From CAYFJO01 sp964343305 (GTDB taxonomy: Bacteria > Planctomycetota > Planctomycetia > Pirellulales > Pirellulaceae), in NCBI GenBank assembly GCA_964343305.1, contig CAYFJO010000547.1, positions 1 to 6,812 on the forward strand: a stretch of 6,812 bases of DNA. The letters are read 5' to 3'. Both the position numbers and the translations under genes were made by a program. The number at the start of each line of letters is the position of its first letter. Within the stretch, counting starts at the first letter, position 1. The notes beneath the pieces were generated by a model that searched no databases, was not told the origin of the DNA, and saw only the letters and a program-made list of their open reading frames with translations. This document shows positions 1 through 6,746 of the stretch, piece after piece.

Positions 1-45
1 GAGGGGCGACGTCCAAGACCCCTCGCTTGCGCGTCGGGTTAGTGA

Positions 46-73
46 ATAATCCGCGTTAGGGGTGGCGGATTAT
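46..73. repeat. Inverted repeat in the left-edge intergenic region
   Basis: ATAATCCGC (46-54) is perfectly complementary to GCGGATTAT (65-73) around a 10-base loop, giving a 9-bp stem. Just before it, GAGGGG (1-6) pairs with CCCCTC (19-24). The stretch at 19-44 resembles, from memory, a dispersed intergenic sequence in planctomycete genomes; this was not checked. The stem could terminate transcription entering from the left or belong to a repeat element cut by the window edge. No T-run follows it, so it is not called a terminator. The only plus-strand frame entering from the edge that I followed (frame 1) stops at 40-42 without recognisable protein. Confidence 0.45.
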
Positions 74-116
74 ATCGAGTGGGCGGAAATCGCGGGAAGT
101 CCAATTTGCTTACACA

Positions 117-145
117 TTGACTCACCATGAGGGAATTGACATAAT
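117..145 (+). promoter_or_regulatory. Candidate sigma70-type promoter for the beta-barrel gene
   Basis: TTGACT (117-122) and CATAAT (140-145) each match the -35 and -10 consensus at five of six positions and are separated by exactly 17 bases. Transcription would start near 152, giving a leader of about 37 bases before the ATG at 189. A second perfect TTGACA (136-141) overlaps the -10 box, but no good -10 lies at a suitable distance from it. The placement argues against the in-frame TTG at 117 as a translation start, because that triplet would be part of the -35 box. Confidence 0.55.
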
Positions 146-188
146 CCCCCACCTTTTCTGCATTTCTTATCTTTATTCGTGCTCAACG

Positions 189-1070
189 ATGCGGGCAAAT
201 TCAATAAACCGCCGTCTTCGTACGATTTCGTCTCTCTTGTGGCTGATGCTTGTCACCACGAAACTCGCGTGGTGCCAACATCCGATCGAGTTCATGGGCA
301 CAGCGCTGATCGACGAACCGCGCGACATCGTCCGCGGCAATCATTGGGATCACGCCAGTGAACGAATGTCGTCCCACGATTCGCACTACTACACAGAGAT
401 GGAACACGACATCGGTGACCAGCCAATCTACTTTGGCACGGGTCCGGACGATGTGAAACTTCGCGTGTCGAGTTCCGATCCGAATGATCCTAGGCGGCAT
501 GTCGGCTACGGCGTGCCACTGATCACAACCAGTTGGCTGAACCGCCCCATTCACGCGGACGCATTTGTCGGCGCATTGTTTGGCGACGAGTTGATTCGTA
601 ATCGGGTCAACCAACGGGGCGGCGTGCTCAACGGACTCCGACTAGGAATCGACTTCGATCACTATTGGGGCGGCGAATTGCGTTTTGCAACGTCCAACCC
701 GAGGCTCGAAGCAGGTCGCGGCCAAGCCAAGGTTCAGTTCTTCGATTTTCATCTGCTCTACTATCCTTGGGGCGACGCGCATTGGCGGCCGTATGCGACG
801 TTGGGCAGCGGGCTGGCTCGCTATTCATTTGTCTCGGACACAGGGCAATCGATCGCGCAGACCATGTATCATCTGCCGGTCGGAATCGGCATGAAGTATT
901 TCTTCAAGAAGTCCATCGCGCTGCGCATGGAGTTTCGCGATAACATTGCCTTTGGCCACGCAGGCGTAAGAACGCTCAATAATCTCTCGCTGACCAGCGG
1001 AATCGAATGGCACTTTGGCGGCCGGCGCCGCAGCTACTATCCGTATGATTCAAAGATTCGTCATTGGTAG
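189..1070 (+). CDS. Secreted outer-membrane beta-barrel protein (hypothetical)
   Basis: This 293-residue protein probably forms a small barrel in the outer membrane; its ligand is unknown. The N-terminus reads as a signal peptide: basic residues (RRLR, 8-11), a hydrophobic stretch (about 13-27), and likely cleavage near Cys29/Gln30. LAWC is not a good lipobox because Trp precedes the Cys. Residues 30-110 are polar and probably periplasmic. Residues 115-280 alternate hydrophobic and polar residues in about eight aromatic-rich segments: 123-131, 143-155, 157-166, 183-192, 199-213, 225-238, 242-251 and 264-276. Motifs include HYWGGELRFA, LLYYPWGDAHWRPY, LRMEFRDNIAFG and SGIEWHFGG. The last residue is Trp, as in barrels recognised by the Bam machinery. 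These motifs match, from memory, a planctomycete family annotated as outer membrane beta-barrel protein. The ATG at 189 is chosen over the TTG at 117 because it gives a clean signal peptide and lies after the promoter. No Shine-Dalgarno sequence is visible. It converges with the ThuA gene. Confidence 0.8.
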   Translation: MRANSINRRLRTISSLLWLMLVTTKLAWCQHPIEFMGTALIDEPRDIVRGNHWDHASERMSSHDSHYYTEMEHDIGDQPIYFGTGPDDVKLRVSSSDPNDPRRHVGYGVPLITTSWLNRPIHADAFVGALFGDELIRNRVNQRGGVLNGLRLGIDFDHYWGGELRFATSNPRLEAGRGQAKVQFFDFHLLYYPWGDAHWRPYATLGSGLARYSFVSDTGQSIAQTMYHLPVGIGMKYFFKKSIALRMEFRDNIAFGHAGVRTLNNLSLTSGIEWHFGGRRRSYYPYDSKIRHW

Positions 1071-1071
1071 C

Positions 1072-1139
1072 GCGGGTGAGCCGAATGCGCTAGCATCGGA
1101 CCCGCGATGTGCAACCCGCGGCTAGCGCCGTCGGCTCAC
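1072..1139. repeat. Imperfect palindrome between convergent genes (possible bidirectional terminator or REP-like element)
   Basis: The arms 1076-1094 and 1121-1139 are complementary at 17 of 19 positions, with the two mismatches adjacent, around a 26-base loop. The loop holds two direct copies of ACCCGCG (1100-1106 and 1114-1120), and either could pair with GCGGGT at 1072-1077. With the first copy, TCGG (1096-1099) also pairs with CCGA (1081-1084), giving an alternative, shorter hairpin. The element starts two bases after the stop of the barrel gene and its right arm covers the ThuA stop codon (1136-1138). It could stop transcription from both sides, although neither side has a clear T-run. 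The composition recalls dispersed planctomycete intergenic palindromes, a recollection that was not searched. Confidence 0.65.
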
Positions 1140-1963
1140 TTGGACTCGAGCTTGAAGGCGCTGGGCGAGATGCTGACATCCAGCCCCTTTTTCGGAATGG
1201 GAATCTTCAGCGTCCAAAGGACGGCCTGCGACATCATGCGACGGAATTCTTCGCGTTTCCAGTTGTCGTGGAAGTGACCGCCGCTGAAACCAAACGACCG
1301 TCCGCCGTCGGGACGTTGCCACGCCCAAGCGACGGTTTCGAGATTGCCGTCGATTTCCGTTTGCAGAATTGGATGAATCGAACGACCGCCGCCGATGAAC
1401 TTCAGACGATAATAGAATTCCTCGCGGAGCGTGAAGTCATCCATGCCGATGACGATCGGATGTTTCTTGTCGGCGATTCGCACGTCCGCTTTTTCAACAA
1501 CGGTGTATTTGCGATCCGGACCGCCGTGGCAGCCGCCGAAGAGTTTCAGGTAGCCTTCGATGTTCTTGGCATCGCGCGTGCCCATCGACCAGTGTAATGT
1601 GACGAGGCCGCCGCCTCGTTGCGCGAGTTTTGCAAATGCTTCGCGGCGTCGCGGTTCGTCATGAATCCATCGGGCTCCTTCGCTGACGAAGGTAAACACG
1701 CCGTCGGCGTCGGCCAGCAAATCCGGGCCTTTGGTCCAGGGATCGTCCGCCTGAACAACTTTCACTTTCAAGCCGGACACGTTCGCCAGCAATTTGGCCA
1801 TCAATCTGACGCCCGGCATGTATTCATGTGTCGAGGGCGGATGGCCGTCCGGGCGTTGGCCTAACAGGAGGAGTCTTTTTGTTTGAGTTTCTTCCGCTCG
1901 AGCAAACTGCAAATGGTGGGTCAAAAAGAATACTGCGATGAAACAGCCGATTTGCCAGTGCAT
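1136..1963 (-). CDS. Exported ThuA-domain protein
   Basis: This 275-residue protein belongs to the ThuA-like family (Pfam 'Trehalose utilisation'), which has a class I glutamine-amidotransferase-like fold. Some members are linked to disaccharide or keto-sugar metabolism, but most planctomycete copies have no proven substrate. Residues 1-23 look like a Sec signal peptide, with a hydrophobic run CFIAVFFL (7-14) and an ARA cleavage site before Glu24, so it should act outside the cytoplasm. Family-like landmarks are the first strand RLLLLGQ (30-36), GGGLVTLHWSMG (117-128, His124), LFGGCHGG (141-148), HPIVIGMDDFTLREEFYY (168-185), and VAWAWQRPDGGRSFGFSGGH (211-230, His230). The last is the usual C-terminal 'GRxF..GH' motif, followed by Trp235 and the helix ending in VLW (248-250). 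The frame stays open upstream to 2245, but the only start giving a signal peptide is the ATG at 1961-1963; earlier starts would lie inside the kinase gene. There is no Shine-Dalgarno sequence: the leader is GGTTTTAAA, directly preceded by a 65-base hairpin. It lies downstream of the kinase on the same strand and may be co-transcribed with it. Catalysis cannot be inferred. Confidence 0.87.
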   Translation of the reverse strand: MHWQIGCFIAVFFLTHHLQFARAEETQTKRLLLLGQRPDGHPPSTHEYMPGVRLMAKLLANVSGLKVKVVQADDPWTKGPDLLADADGVFTFVSEGARWIHDEPRRREAFAKLAQRGGGLVTLHWSMGTRDAKNIEGYLKLFGGCHGGPDRKYTVVEKADVRIADKKHPIVIGMDDFTLREEFYYRLKFIGGGRSIHPILQTEIDGNLETVAWAWQRPDGGRSFGFSGGHFHDNWKREEFRRMMSQAVLWTLKIPIPKKGLDVSISPSAFKLESK

Positions 1964-1972
1964 TTTAAAACC

Positions 1973-2037
1973 GTAGCTGCACTCGCCAGAGTGCGGACGA
2001 ACGTCGAGAAAATCCGCGTTCTGGCGAACGCAGCTAC
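1973..2037 (-). repeat. 65-base hairpin between kinase and ThuA genes
   Basis: The arms 1973-1997 and 2013-2037 are complementary at 21 of 25 positions around a 15-base loop. The mismatches fall in two adjacent pairs, two of them G-T type and so partly tolerated in RNA. On the minus strand the stem ends 9 bases before the ThuA ATG and is followed by GGTTTTAAA. Its position after the kinase stop suggests a terminator or processing site, and its closeness to the start codon suggests an effect on ThuA translation. The T-run is only four bases and separated from the stem, so a simple intrinsic terminator is unlikely. The arm sequence recalls dispersed planctomycete repeats; this was not checked. 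Confidence 0.65.
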
Positions 2038-2091
2038 GACGAAATTGGGTTCTAGAATGCGCTCTAGTCATGACTCGTTTCCCGCATTTGT

Positions 2092-5000
2092 TCATGGTGT
2101 TGCTGGAGATTCTGTTGAGCTGTGCAACGACGGCGTTCGGACCAGCTCCGCATCGATCGGCAGCCGGATATGGAACGTCGAGCCGTGATCTGCGTTCTCT
2201 GTCACCCAGATTTTGCCGTGATGCGATTCGACGGCGGACCGGCAAATTGTCAGGCCCATCCCCAGGCCATTCTCTTTTGTCGTGAAAAATGGATTGAATA
2301 GCTGGCGTTTGGTCTCTTCGTTCATGCCCCGGCCTACGTCGGAGATTTCAATCTCAATCATTTCGGAACCGTTCAGGCGTGATCGGATCGTCATCAAACG
2401 ATCGCGATCGTCAACGCCGTCCATTGCATCGATAGCATTTCTTGTCAAGTTGACCAGAACTTGTTGCATCAACACCGGATCGACCAAGACCGACGGAAGT
2501 TGGGATGCTAAATCGAGATCGACCCGAATCTCGTACGTGCGGCGTTCGACATCGATCAAATCAAGAGTCTCTCGGATCAACTGATTCAAGTCCGTTGCCT
2601 TAAGCTCCGGTTCGCTTTTGCGCAGGAATCTGTTCATCCTCCGAATGATCCCGCCGGCCCGATTGGCTTGCTCGGCGATCTGCTGGGTCCAGTTCAACAG
2701 ATTCCGGGTGTCATCCGCAACTCCGCCAGACGCCGCATTCTGGCAGGCACTCGCGTAGTTGGAAATGGCGTACAGCGGTTGGTTGATTTCGTGCGCCAGT
2801 TCGGCGGCCAGTTCGCCTATCGTGGTCAGCCGCGAGACATGGGCAAGTTCCGCCTCGCGTTTTCGCAACTCAGATTCCATGAGAATTCGGTCCGTGACAT
2901 CGGCCATGACACCCGCGACTCGGTAAGATTCGCCGTCGTTTTTCGTGATCGGGAACATGCGATCATGAAGGTAACGCACTTCGCCGCTGGGATGAACGAT
3001 TCGGAAATTCAATTCCATCGGTTCGATTCCAGGATAGTTGAGGAACGCGTCGCCGATGCGGTCGCGGTCTTCGGGATGCACGTAGTCCAGCCAGCACATC
3101 ATGTCGTCATAGACTGCTTGCGGAGGATGTCCCCAGATTTCCTCATAAGCGGGGCTTACATAGAGAACTTGTCTTTCGTTCCAATCGACAAGCCAGAAGA
3201 CTTCGTAAATGTTCTCCGCCATTTGACGAAATCGTTCCTCGCTCATCCGAAGGGCATCTTCGACTTTTTTGCGTTCGCTTATGTCGCGAACGTGCAACAG
3301 CAGCGCGGGACTCGCGTCGTATTCGATGAGGCTGACTTTGAGTTCGATGGGGATGTCACGTCCGTCGATAGTTCGACTGAACCCTTCCAACTGGCGAATT
3401 TCACCGCTAACCAGTTTCGAGAACTCGCGATTCACATCTACACGTGTTTCGGGCGGAACGAGATCCAAAACACTTTTTCCGAGAAGTTCGGCACGCTCGA
3501 AACCGTGCAACTCGCAGGCCGACCGATTCGCATCCAACACGCGGCCTTCGAAGTCTTCGACGAAGATTGCGTCGGGGGAGTTGTTGAACAGGTCTCGAAA
3601 TCGCTGTTCGCTCTTTCGCAAGTGTTCTTCCGCCTGTTTCAATTCCGTGATTTCCGTCGACATGGCCGAGATGGCAAAAAGGCGGCCGTCCTTTTCAATG
3701 GGGCCAAAACGCGTCGCATACCATGCGATGGTGTTGCCCCCGCCGTGCGCGCGATGCTCGACGGCCACGCTTCGACGTTGCTGGGTGACCTTGCTTAACG
3801 CATCCTGAACGATTGCATGATCGTCGGCGTGAATGAAATCATAGATACTCCTCCCCAAAACGTCGCTCATCTTCAGCCCGCGCTGTGTCTTATTCAGATA
3901 CAACATCGAACCGTCCAATCCGATCGTCATAATGAACGCAGGCACACTTTGCAGGACGTCGCGCAGTTGCTCTTCACTCTGCCGCAGTTTTTCTTCCGCC
4001 GCCCGTCGCTCGGTGACGTCGATGGCGGTTAATTGAATCGCCGGTTTCGCTTCCCAGTCGATGACTTTGACATTGTGCTCGATCCAGAGTTGGCGGCCGC
4101 TTTTGTGAAGGCAACGAAATTCGTATTGTTGAGGCACCTCTTCGCCCCGCAATCGTGCTTCGTATCGCTGGGCAAGTTTCTCACGATCGACTTCCGCGAT
4201 CAGTGGCAGGAGCGACTCCATCGCCATGATTTCGTCGATGCGGTAGCCCAGCATCTTGGCCCACGCTTCGTTGAGCAGCAAAGGTTGACAATCACGATGG
4301 ATAAGGATGCCCTGGATCGAACCTTCAAACAAATTGCGATACTGTTGTTCGCTGATTCGCAGCACTTCGTCCGCTCGTTGTCGGGCGATCGCGTTGGCGA
4401 CGATTTCACCAACCAGTCTCAACCTGGCGATCACGTCGGTGGACCAGTCGCGCGGTTGCTTCAGACAATCAAAACAAACAACACCCAAAACTCTGTCGCC
4501 CACGCAAAGCCCGACCGCAGCCAGCGATTGGACTCCATGTGCCATCAACTCGACACGCTCCCGATGCGCGGCGTCGGGCAATTCTTCGACCTTCGCAATT
4601 CCGATCGGTTCGCCGCTCGTATATTTCTCCATGATCCACGGATAGTCGCTGGACGAGACATTGCGAAGCCGCATTTGCGCGGACTCAACTCCATCGTCAC
4701 ACCACTCGTGGGAGCAAGTGAGCGCCGACATATCCGCGGAGAATAGGAAAACCAGACCGCGTTCGACTTCCAGGAATTTCCCGACGGCGGCCAGCGTACG
4801 ATCAATTCCCGCGTCGATTTTATCGATCGACAACCGAATGAAATCCGCCGAAACGGAGGAAATCAGTTTTTCAAATCGAAGTTGCTCTTCAAGCTGTTGC
4901 TCGTGTTGAATTCGGTCGGTGATGTCGGCCGCGATGCAAAGCAGCTTGTCAATCAAGCCATCTTCGCCACGAAACGGATTGAAACTTGTCAGAAACGTTC

Positions 5001-6534
5001 GTGAACCCAAATCGGGATGGCTGACGAATTCAAAATTCGCTTCGTGATTATCGAATGCGCTTTCGACGAGGTCTTTGATTCGCGGTCGGTCTTCGTCGCA
5101 GACCAGATCCAGCCAATTGGAACCGACGATTTGGCGGTGGTCCACATAGCGTCCGGCAAACGATTTGACGCCCGTTCGGTTGATGCCGATGATACGGCAG
5201 TTGACATCCAATTCGATAATCGCCACGGGCGAATTGCGGACCAGCGCGCGGAATCGTTCGTTGCTGATCTCCAACGACAACGCATGCTGTTTATGGTCAA
5301 TGGCAATCGCCGCCTGGTGGGCGATCTCATCTACCAGGTTCAATTCATCGTCGTCCGGCCGATGGACATGGTGACGATAGATGGCAAATGTACCGATGAC
5401 TTTCCCACTCGTTCCGATAATCGGAGTGGACCAACAAGAGATCAACTCAAACTGTTTCGCCAATCCGGCGTAGTCGGCCCACAGCGGATCAGATTGCGTG
5501 TCTTCAACGATCACGCGTCTCTTCTCGAACGCTGCGGTCCCGCAAGACCCCACACGGGGACCGATGCGGACACCATCAACCGCCCCAACAAACTCAATCG
5601 GTAAACTTGGGCACGCACTGTGATGCAAGTGTTCTCCCGACTCGTCCAGCAGCAAGACCGAGCAAATCGCACCGTCCACGACTTCTTCGACGGTCTTGGC
5701 AAGATCCGTCAAAACGTCGTCCAGCGAACTTCCCATCGCCAACCCGCGCAACACGCGATTTTGTCCCTCGCGCAACAATTCGGCCCGCTTGCGCTGAGTC
5801 ACGTCGCGGACCATGACGATTACATCAATCTCGTCGACGTTCGAAAAGCGAGCTTCGAGCCAGCGTTTGCTGCCGTTCGCCTGAATCGCATACTCAATCG
5901 AAAACGGGGCACTGAAATCGAGGGACGATTCTTTGGCCTGAAGCGTCTCGACGAGTAATCGATGTGGAAGGATGTCTGTTAGATGACACCCGAGAGGCAA
6001 GGAATCTCTCCAAAACGAATGAGTTTGGTTCGCATTATAGAATTCGCGGTAAGTTCCATCGCGTCCGATACGAATGATCAAATCGGGGAAGGCGTCCAGC
6101 AGCATTCGGCCTAGCGAATCTCCCGGTGAATCATTCGGATTCGCAGTTGGATGCGACACGGCAGCTCGCGAAAGATGTCTTTTCAGTTCGGCGTGGTCCT
6201 CGGACTTTTTGGCGTAAACAAAAAGTCCCTCATTGGAACCACTTGTTGCCTGTGTGCCCGCGAAAGAATTGCTGGAATAAACGATGACATGAGTCGATGG
6301 AGCCGTCGCCTTGATCGCGGCGAGTAACTCAGCCGCATCGCCATCGACGAATTGTGTCTCGATGATGGCGATTTGAAACCGACTCTGTTTAAGTTTCAGC
6401 AACGCGCCGGCGATTGTCTCGACACACGCGACTTCATAATCACTAGCGATTTCAACGACGGCCTGTTGGCACGTCCGATCGTCGTCGACGTGCAACAGTC
6501 GAGGTGGGTGCGGGTCCTTCGTCGGCTCAGTCAT
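2092..6534 (-). CDS. Soluble multi-PAS/GAF sensor histidine kinase with N-terminal degenerate receiver domain
   Basis: This 1480-residue protein is a cytoplasmic sensor kinase expected to autophosphorylate on His1248 and pass the phosphate to a separate regulator. Domains in order: receiver-like (12-125), PAS1 (139-252), GAF1 (256-422), PAS2 (425-545), GAF2 (553-722), PAS3 (726-847), PAS4 (851-970), PAS5 (974-1094), PAS6 (1098-1222, PAS_3-like), HisKA (1228-1305) and HATPase (about 1315-1460). Kinase motifs are complete: H-box GELAAELAHEINQPL, N-box VNLTRNAIDAM (Asn1366), G1 DVGRGM (1399-1404), F-box LFNPFFTTK (1412-1420) and G2 GLGMGL (1423-1428). The H-box resembles the FixL/TodS group, whose partners are usually FixJ/NarL-type. 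PAS modules are joined by helices of the LRxSExxFRxL type. No transmembrane segment or signal peptide is visible. In the receiver, the acidic patch (Asp17-19), Ser87/88 and Lys109 are present, but the phospho-acceptor position is Glu59. The ATG at 6534 follows an in-frame TAG four codons upstream, so the frame cannot extend. GGGAG lies too close to the ATG to be an ideal ribosome site. Ligands cannot be inferred. Confidence 0.94.
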   Translation of the reverse strand: MTEPTKDPHPPRLLHVDDDRTCQQAVVEIASDYEVACVETIAGALLKLKQSRFQIAIIETQFVDGDAAELLAAIKATAPSTHVIVYSSNSFAGTQATSGSNEGLFVYAKKSEDHAELKRHLSRAAVSHPTANPNDSPGDSLGRMLLDAFPDLIIRIGRDGTYREFYNANQTHSFWRDSLPLGCHLTDILPHRLLVETLQAKESSLDFSAPFSIEYAIQANGSKRWLEARFSNVDEIDVIVMVRDVTQRKRAELLREGQNRVLRGLAMGSSLDDVLTDLAKTVEEVVDGAICSVLLLDESGEHLHHSACPSLPIEFVGAVDGVRIGPRVGSCGTAAFEKRRVIVEDTQSDPLWADYAGLAKQFELISCWSTPIIGTSGKVIGTFAIYRHHVHRPDDDELNLVDEIAHQAAIAIDHKQHALSLEISNERFRALVRNSPVAIIELDVNCRIIGINRTGVKSFAGRYVDHRQIVGSNWLDLVCDEDRPRIKDLVESAFDNHEANFEFVSHPDLGSRTFLTSFNPFRGEDGLIDKLLCIAADITDRIQHEQQLEEQLRFEKLISSVSADFIRLSIDKIDAGIDRTLAAVGKFLEVERGLVFLFSADMSALTCSHEWCDDGVESAQMRLRNVSSSDYPWIMEKYTSGEPIGIAKVEELPDAAHRERVELMAHGVQSLAAVGLCVGDRVLGVVCFDCLKQPRDWSTDVIARLRLVGEIVANAIARQRADEVLRISEQQYRNLFEGSIQGILIHRDCQPLLLNEAWAKMLGYRIDEIMAMESLLPLIAEVDREKLAQRYEARLRGEEVPQQYEFRCLHKSGRQLWIEHNVKVIDWEAKPAIQLTAIDVTERRAAEEKLRQSEEQLRDVLQSVPAFIMTIGLDGSMLYLNKTQRGLKMSDVLGRSIYDFIHADDHAIVQDALSKVTQQRRSVAVEHRAHGGGNTIAWYATRFGPIEKDGRLFAISAMSTEITELKQAEEHLRKSEQRFRDLFNNSPDAIFVEDFEGRVLDANRSACELHGFERAELLGKSVLDLVPPETRVDVNREFSKLVSGEIRQLEGFSRTIDGRDIPIELKVSLIEYDASPALLLHVRDISERKKVEDALRMSEERFRQMAENIYEVFWLVDWNERQVLYVSPAYEEIWGHPPQAVYDDMMCWLDYVHPEDRDRIGDAFLNYPGIEPMELNFRIVHPSGEVRYLHDRMFPITKNDGESYRVAGVMADVTDRILMESELRKREAELAHVSRLTTIGELAAELAHEINQPLYAISNYASACQNAASGGVADDTRNLLNWTQQIAEQANRAGGIIRRMNRFLRKSEPELKATDLNQLIRETLDLIDVERRTYEIRVDLDLASQLPSVLVDPVLMQQVLVNLTRNAIDAMDGVDDRDRLMTIRSRLNGSEMIEIEISDVGRGMNEETKRQLFNPFFTTKENGLGMGLTICRSAVESHHGKIWVTENADHGSTFHIRLPIDAELVRTPSLHSSTESPATP

Positions 6535-6664
6535 ACTCCCATTCTACTTCCGTTGCCGCTGGGGATCATTCGTAATGGTGGCTAACAAACCACTAAACTA
6601 CCAAAAGTGAACCCGAAAGCGAAATGGAGAAAGTTAGAAGGAAGTGTCCTAATTTTGAGTTGTA
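6535..6664 (-). other. Upstream region of the kinase gene
   Basis: These 130 bases should hold the kinase promoter and leader. On the minus strand I find no pair of boxes near the sigma70 consensus at a good distance. The best -35-like element is TTCACT, followed 17 bases later by the poor -10 TTGTTA. A weak dyad, GTGG and CCAC around TTTGTTAG, lies within it. A purine-rich GGAAG sits 12 bases before the start codon and GGGAG one base before it; neither is well placed. The promoter therefore remains unassigned. Confidence 0.4.
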
Positions 6665-6696
6665 GACTTCCGAGGTTTTCCGAAACTTCGAAAGTC
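6665..6696. repeat. Hairpin upstream of the kinase gene
   Basis: The arms 6665-6678 and 6683-6696 form a 14-bp stem with one C-A mismatch and one G-T pair around the four-base loop TCCG. It ends about 130 bases before the kinase start codon. There is no T-run on the minus-strand exit side (TACAACTC follows), and the plus-strand exit, TGGTTTGTGTTGG, is only moderately T-rich. It could be the end of an unseen transcription unit, a structured leader, or part of a dispersed repeat. Confidence 0.5.
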
Positions 6697-6725
6697 TGGT
6701 TTGTGTTGGGGCCTCAATCATCGTT

Positions 6726-6746
6726 CCGCCGGGACAAGCCCGACGG
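6726..6746. repeat. Short GC-rich inverted repeat near the right edge
   Basis: CCGCCGGG (6726-6733) and CCCGACGG (6739-6746) are complementary at seven of eight positions around the loop ACAAG. On the minus strand it lies about 15 bases after a stop codon (6761-6763) that closes a 16-codon frame running in from the right edge, so it could mark the end of a gene outside the window. No T-run follows. The surrounding 6720-6812 stretch may itself be repeat sequence. Confidence 0.4.

Noticed and set aside
117..188. TTG start giving a 317-residue barrel protein
   Set aside because: The extra 24 residues would bury the signal peptide, and the TTG is the first half of a near-consensus -35 box.
201..614. 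137-codon minus-strand open frame opposite the barrel gene
   Set aside because: Antisense shadow of the N-terminal half of the barrel gene with no recognisable domain.
1109..1597. 162-codon plus-strand open frame opposite the ThuA gene
   Set aside because: It starts inside the intergenic palindrome and runs antisense to a gene with clear ThuA motifs and a signal peptide; the translation has no recognisable features.
1964..2245. 94-residue N-terminal extension of the ThuA frame
   Set aside because: It would overlap the 3' end of the kinase gene and translate the hairpin, giving an arginine-rich, featureless peptide before a normal signal peptide that begins at the ATG at 1963.
2668..3798. 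376-codon plus-strand open frame antisense to the kinase
   Set aside because: It lies wholly inside the kinase gene opposite its PAS and kinase-core codons, has no recognisable domain, and the kinase frame carries complete, ordered motifs. It is a by-product of codon use.
4033..4746. 237-codon plus-strand open frame antisense to the kinase (and a 195-codon one at 5017-5604)
   Set aside because: Both are antisense shadows of the PAS/GAF region with no domain signature and no separate promoter or ribosome site.
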